Positions 7,083 to 8,438 of a DNA stretch of 8,438 nucleotides are shown piece by piece. Location: assembly GCA_035406685.1 (NCBI GenBank), contig DAONLM010000132.1:1-8438 (forward strand), in the 5' to 3' direction. Numbering within the stretch: the first letter of the stretch is position 1; each line of letters begins with the position of its first letter. Source of the stretch: DAONLM01 sp035406685 (GTDB taxonomy: Bacteria > Spirochaetota > GWE2-31-10 > MWDO01). Under the pieces are notes generated by a model, which did no database searches, was not told where the DNA came from, and saw only the letters and a list, made by a program, of their open reading frames with translations. The position numbers and the translations under genes are program-made.

Positions 7083-7111
7083 CTTATATAAAAATTTTCA
7101 AATTATGTCAA
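7083..7111 (-). promoter_or_regulatory. Sigma-70 promoter of the acyltransferase gene, adjacent to the ATG
   Basis: On the minus strand a perfect TTGACA (7106-7111), a 17-base spacer and TATAAG (7083-7088) form a strong promoter. Only seven bases separate the -10 box from the ATG at 7075. Transcription would therefore start at or next to the A of the start codon, giving a leaderless mRNA. The absence of a Shine-Dalgarno sequence agrees. Confidence 0.75.
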
Positions 7112-7144
7112 AAATATTTAGTCGGGATTTATGAGAATCGAAAA

Positions 7145-7172
7145 ATTTTATCTTTAAGATTTTATCTTTAAG
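7145..7172 (+). repeat. Perfect 14-bp tandem repeat upstream of copy C
   Basis: ATTTTATCTTTAAG occurs twice back to back (7145-7158 and 7159-7172), 26 bases before the bipartite element of the RHH gene. A 14-bp period is off one helical turn. Direct repeats next to a promoter are a common layout for regulator binding, including binding by RHH proteins, so an operator is possible. Slippage in AT-rich DNA is the simple alternative. Confidence 0.5.
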
Positions 7173-7198
7173 AAAAAAAATTAAATTTTTTTAAAATT

Positions 7199-7234
7199 TT
7201 GTAAAGGATTTTCTTAAAAATTTTGTGATTAATA
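7199..7234 (+). promoter_or_regulatory. Bipartite promoter-like element, copy C (before the RHH gene)
   Basis: The blocks TTGTAAAGGATTTT and TTTTGTGATTAATA are separated by eight variable bases, exactly as in the other two copies. The downstream ACATAGAAAA resembles the TATAGAAAA after copy B. A 14-bp palindrome (ATTTTTTAAAAAAT at 7247-7260), the GGAGG at 7268-7272 and the ATG at 7278 follow, giving a predicted leader of about 37 bases. Confidence 0.65.
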
Positions 7235-7277
7235 ACATAGAAAACAATTTTTTAAAAAATATAAAATGGAGGCTTTT

Positions 7278-7781
7278 ATGTTAGATTTTGATTTTGTTAT
7301 AAACAAAGACTTATTTGAAAAAATTAAAAGTTTAAAAGAAAAAACTAATATAGGTCTTTCTAAACTGATAAGAGAAATTATAATTTTTATGATTCCATTC
7401 TTAAGAAAGAAGCATCTTTTTGAAAAAAGAAGAGAGAAAGATTACAAAATCATAAATGCTACCCATAAAATAAGAGTATATCTACCTAAAGAGGTATACA
7501 ATGAACTAAAAATGGTGCATGACCAAATAAACTCATTTAGTATAGCAACTCTTGTAAGGGAATTGCTAGAAACATATTTTTCAGGTATTGAAAATTATGG
7601 TGAAAAAAATTTTATAAATATTGTGTCAAAATTGAAAAAAATAATAGAGGGATTAAAAGAAAAGAAGACTCGGCTTGTAAAGAGCGGTGCCACAGATATC
7701 CCATTCCCCCTTGAGGAAGAAGACTACTTTTGGCTTAAATTTAAATCAAATTTTACTCTTAAAGAGATAAAATTCCTCTAA
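7278..7781 (+). CDS. Protein with two ribbon-helix-helix-like segments, probable DNA-binding regulator
   Basis: The start is taken at the ATG at 7278 because GGAGG (7268-7272) lies five bases before it. An ATG at 7266 would overlap that ribosome binding site and add only four residues. The 167-residue product has two segments with ribbon-helix-helix (MetJ/Arc/CopG) character. The second is clearer: strand KIRVYLP at about 64-70, then two helices ending LVRELLETYF around 101. The first, FDFVINKDLFEKIKSL to KLIREIIIF, covers about 4-37. A basic linker (RKKHLFEKRREK) joins them. Normal RHH proteins dimerise through one strand each; two in one chain could form an intramolecular pair. The C-terminal 60 residues (a Lys-rich helix, then a Phe/Trp-containing end) match nothing I know. 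Its promoter is the repeated bipartite element, with a tandem repeat just upstream. Autoregulation is inferred only. Confidence 0.65.
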   Translation: MLDFDFVINKDLFEKIKSLKEKTNIGLSKLIREIIIFMIPFLRKKHLFEKRREKDYKIINATHKIRVYLPKEVYNELKMVHDQINSFSIATLVRELLETYFSGIENYGEKNFINIVSKLKKIIEGLKEKKTRLVKSGATDIPFPLEEEDYFWLKFKSNFTLKEIKFL

Positions 7782-7977
7782 AAATAAATTTTAATTTAAA
7801 TCTTTATTTCTATATTCCTCTCAAACTAAAATTACCTCAGGAGAAGTCTATCTATTATTAAAAAGTTTTTTTTCTAGATAAGATTGTATCAAAAAATAAA
7901 AAATGATTAGATAAATTAAACATGTCGTTCAAAACAAATACTTAATATTGATCTTGAAAAAATGAAAAAGAAAAGAA
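7782..7977. other. Intergenic region between the RHH gene and the IS transposase
   Basis: These 196 AT-rich bases contain no supported gene or RNA. The transposase reads leftward into this region, so one end of its insertion sequence should lie here. TGT at 7923-7925 (TGTCGTTCAAAAC) is a possible terminus, but with the other end outside the window no inverted repeat can be verified. No strong terminator for the RHH gene is visible. Confidence 0.4.
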
Positions 7978-8438
7978 TTATCTTTTTTCATTCGAAGCCT
8001 CCAAATTATATTTTACTAAAAGTTCATTTTTATAAAATAATTTAATCCACTTATTAGGATTTTCTCTAACTTCTATTTTCATATTTGCTAATGAATATCC
8101 TTTATATTTAGGAACAATGTATATCTTACTGTTATAACTTATTTCATTTACCTCTGATACTTTTCTTGTTGTTCTTTTTGTGAATGCATTTTCTATTTCT
8201 TCAATTTCATTTTTTTTGACATCTATAAAAACATCTTTGCTATTTTTAAATACTTCCTCTGGTGTTTTGCCTATAGTTCTATTTATTGTTTGATTATGTT
8301 TTATTATATAATCTTCTAAAACTTTATTTGCTTCATCTATATTTTTTGCCCCTTTGGACTTCAAATAAAATGGTAATTGCTTTTGAAATGTTAAAAACTT
8401 CCTTTCAACTTTGCCTTTCCCCTGTGGTTGATAAGGTT
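7978..8438 (-). CDS. IS transposase, C-terminal part (DDE type, ISNCY/IS1202-like), cut by window edge
   Basis: The reading frame is open to the right edge, so only the last 152 residues are visible. A TTG codon at 8364 is internal, not a start. The visible part begins PYQPQGKGKVERKF, the end of the integrase core, where the E of VER is the third catalytic acid of the DDE triad. IDEANKVLEDYIIKHN and GKTPEEVF then match the conserved helices after the core. The end, from RKVSEVNEISYNSKIY to KIEVRE, matches the beta-rich tail of Mu/IS1202-type transposases. The family name is by pattern memory, and IS481 is the alternative. Transposases of this type cut and join DNA ends of their own element. 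The visible frame has no stop or frameshift, so the element may be intact. Confidence 0.85.
   Translation of the reverse strand, partial: PYQPQGKGKVERKFLTFQKQLPFYLKSKGAKNIDEANKVLEDYIIKHNQTINRTIGKTPEEVFKNSKDVFIDVKKNEIEEIENAFTKRTTRKVSEVNEISYNSKIYIVPKYKGYSLANMKIEVRENPNKWIKLFYKNELLVKYNLEASNEKR

Noticed and set aside
7266..7277. ATG at 7266 as start of the RHH protein
   Set aside because: It overlaps the GGAGG that serves the ATG at 7278.
8362..8364. TTG at 8364 as start of a short transposase-like protein
   Set aside because: The frame continues upstream to the window edge with conserved integrase-core sequence, including the catalytic Glu.

Overview
The window is a very AT-rich stretch of bacterial chromosome with eight protein-coding genes and one tRNA gene. 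All eight genes end in TAA. Two products carry lipoprotein signal peptides, one with a relaxed lipobox. The tRNA gene does not encode its CCA end. An ASH-like plus beta-helix protein and a PAS-GGDEF protein are also present. This fits a low-GC, probably anaerobic, envelope-bearing bacterium; a spirochaete-like lineage is possible, but the sequence alone does not settle the taxonomy.

Left part (1-1450): a PHP-family metal-dependent phosphoesterase gene is read leftward, followed by a hairpin. A small lipoprotein gene is read rightward, then tRNA-Gly(TCC) with its own promoter. Middle part (1451-3878): a leftward pair, proA (proline synthesis) and a PAS plus degenerate GGDEF protein, lies behind a textbook sigma-70 promoter. 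Upstream of that promoter is an intergenic region with two copies of a 10-bp palindrome. Next (3879-7111): a large beta-helix lipoprotein and a multi-pass membrane acyltransferase-like protein are both read leftward. The acyltransferase promoter sits so close to its ATG that the mRNA is probably leaderless. Right end (7145-8438): a rightward gene for a protein with two ribbon-helix-helix-like segments, then the C-terminal part of an IS transposase cut by the window edge.

The most unusual signal is a 36-bp bipartite element found three times. It lies at 4-39 (pointing out of the left edge), at 938-973 (before the lipoprotein gene) and at 7199-7234 (before the RHH gene). The two conserved blocks are TTGTAAAGGATTTT and TTTTGTGATTAATA, always separated by exactly 8 variable bases. 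The two copies inside the window are followed by a similar ATAGAAAA, a ribosome binding site and an ATG. The proA, tRNA and acyltransferase genes instead have ordinary -35/-10 promoters with 17-base spacing. The element does not match a standard sigma-70, sigma-28, sigma-54 or ECF promoter that I can recognise. My inference is a dedicated alternative promoter or activator site defining a regulon in this genome. A second point of interest is the GGDEF-like protein, which has lost its catalytic residues but keeps an RxxD motif at the c-di-GMP inhibitory-site position, next to proA.
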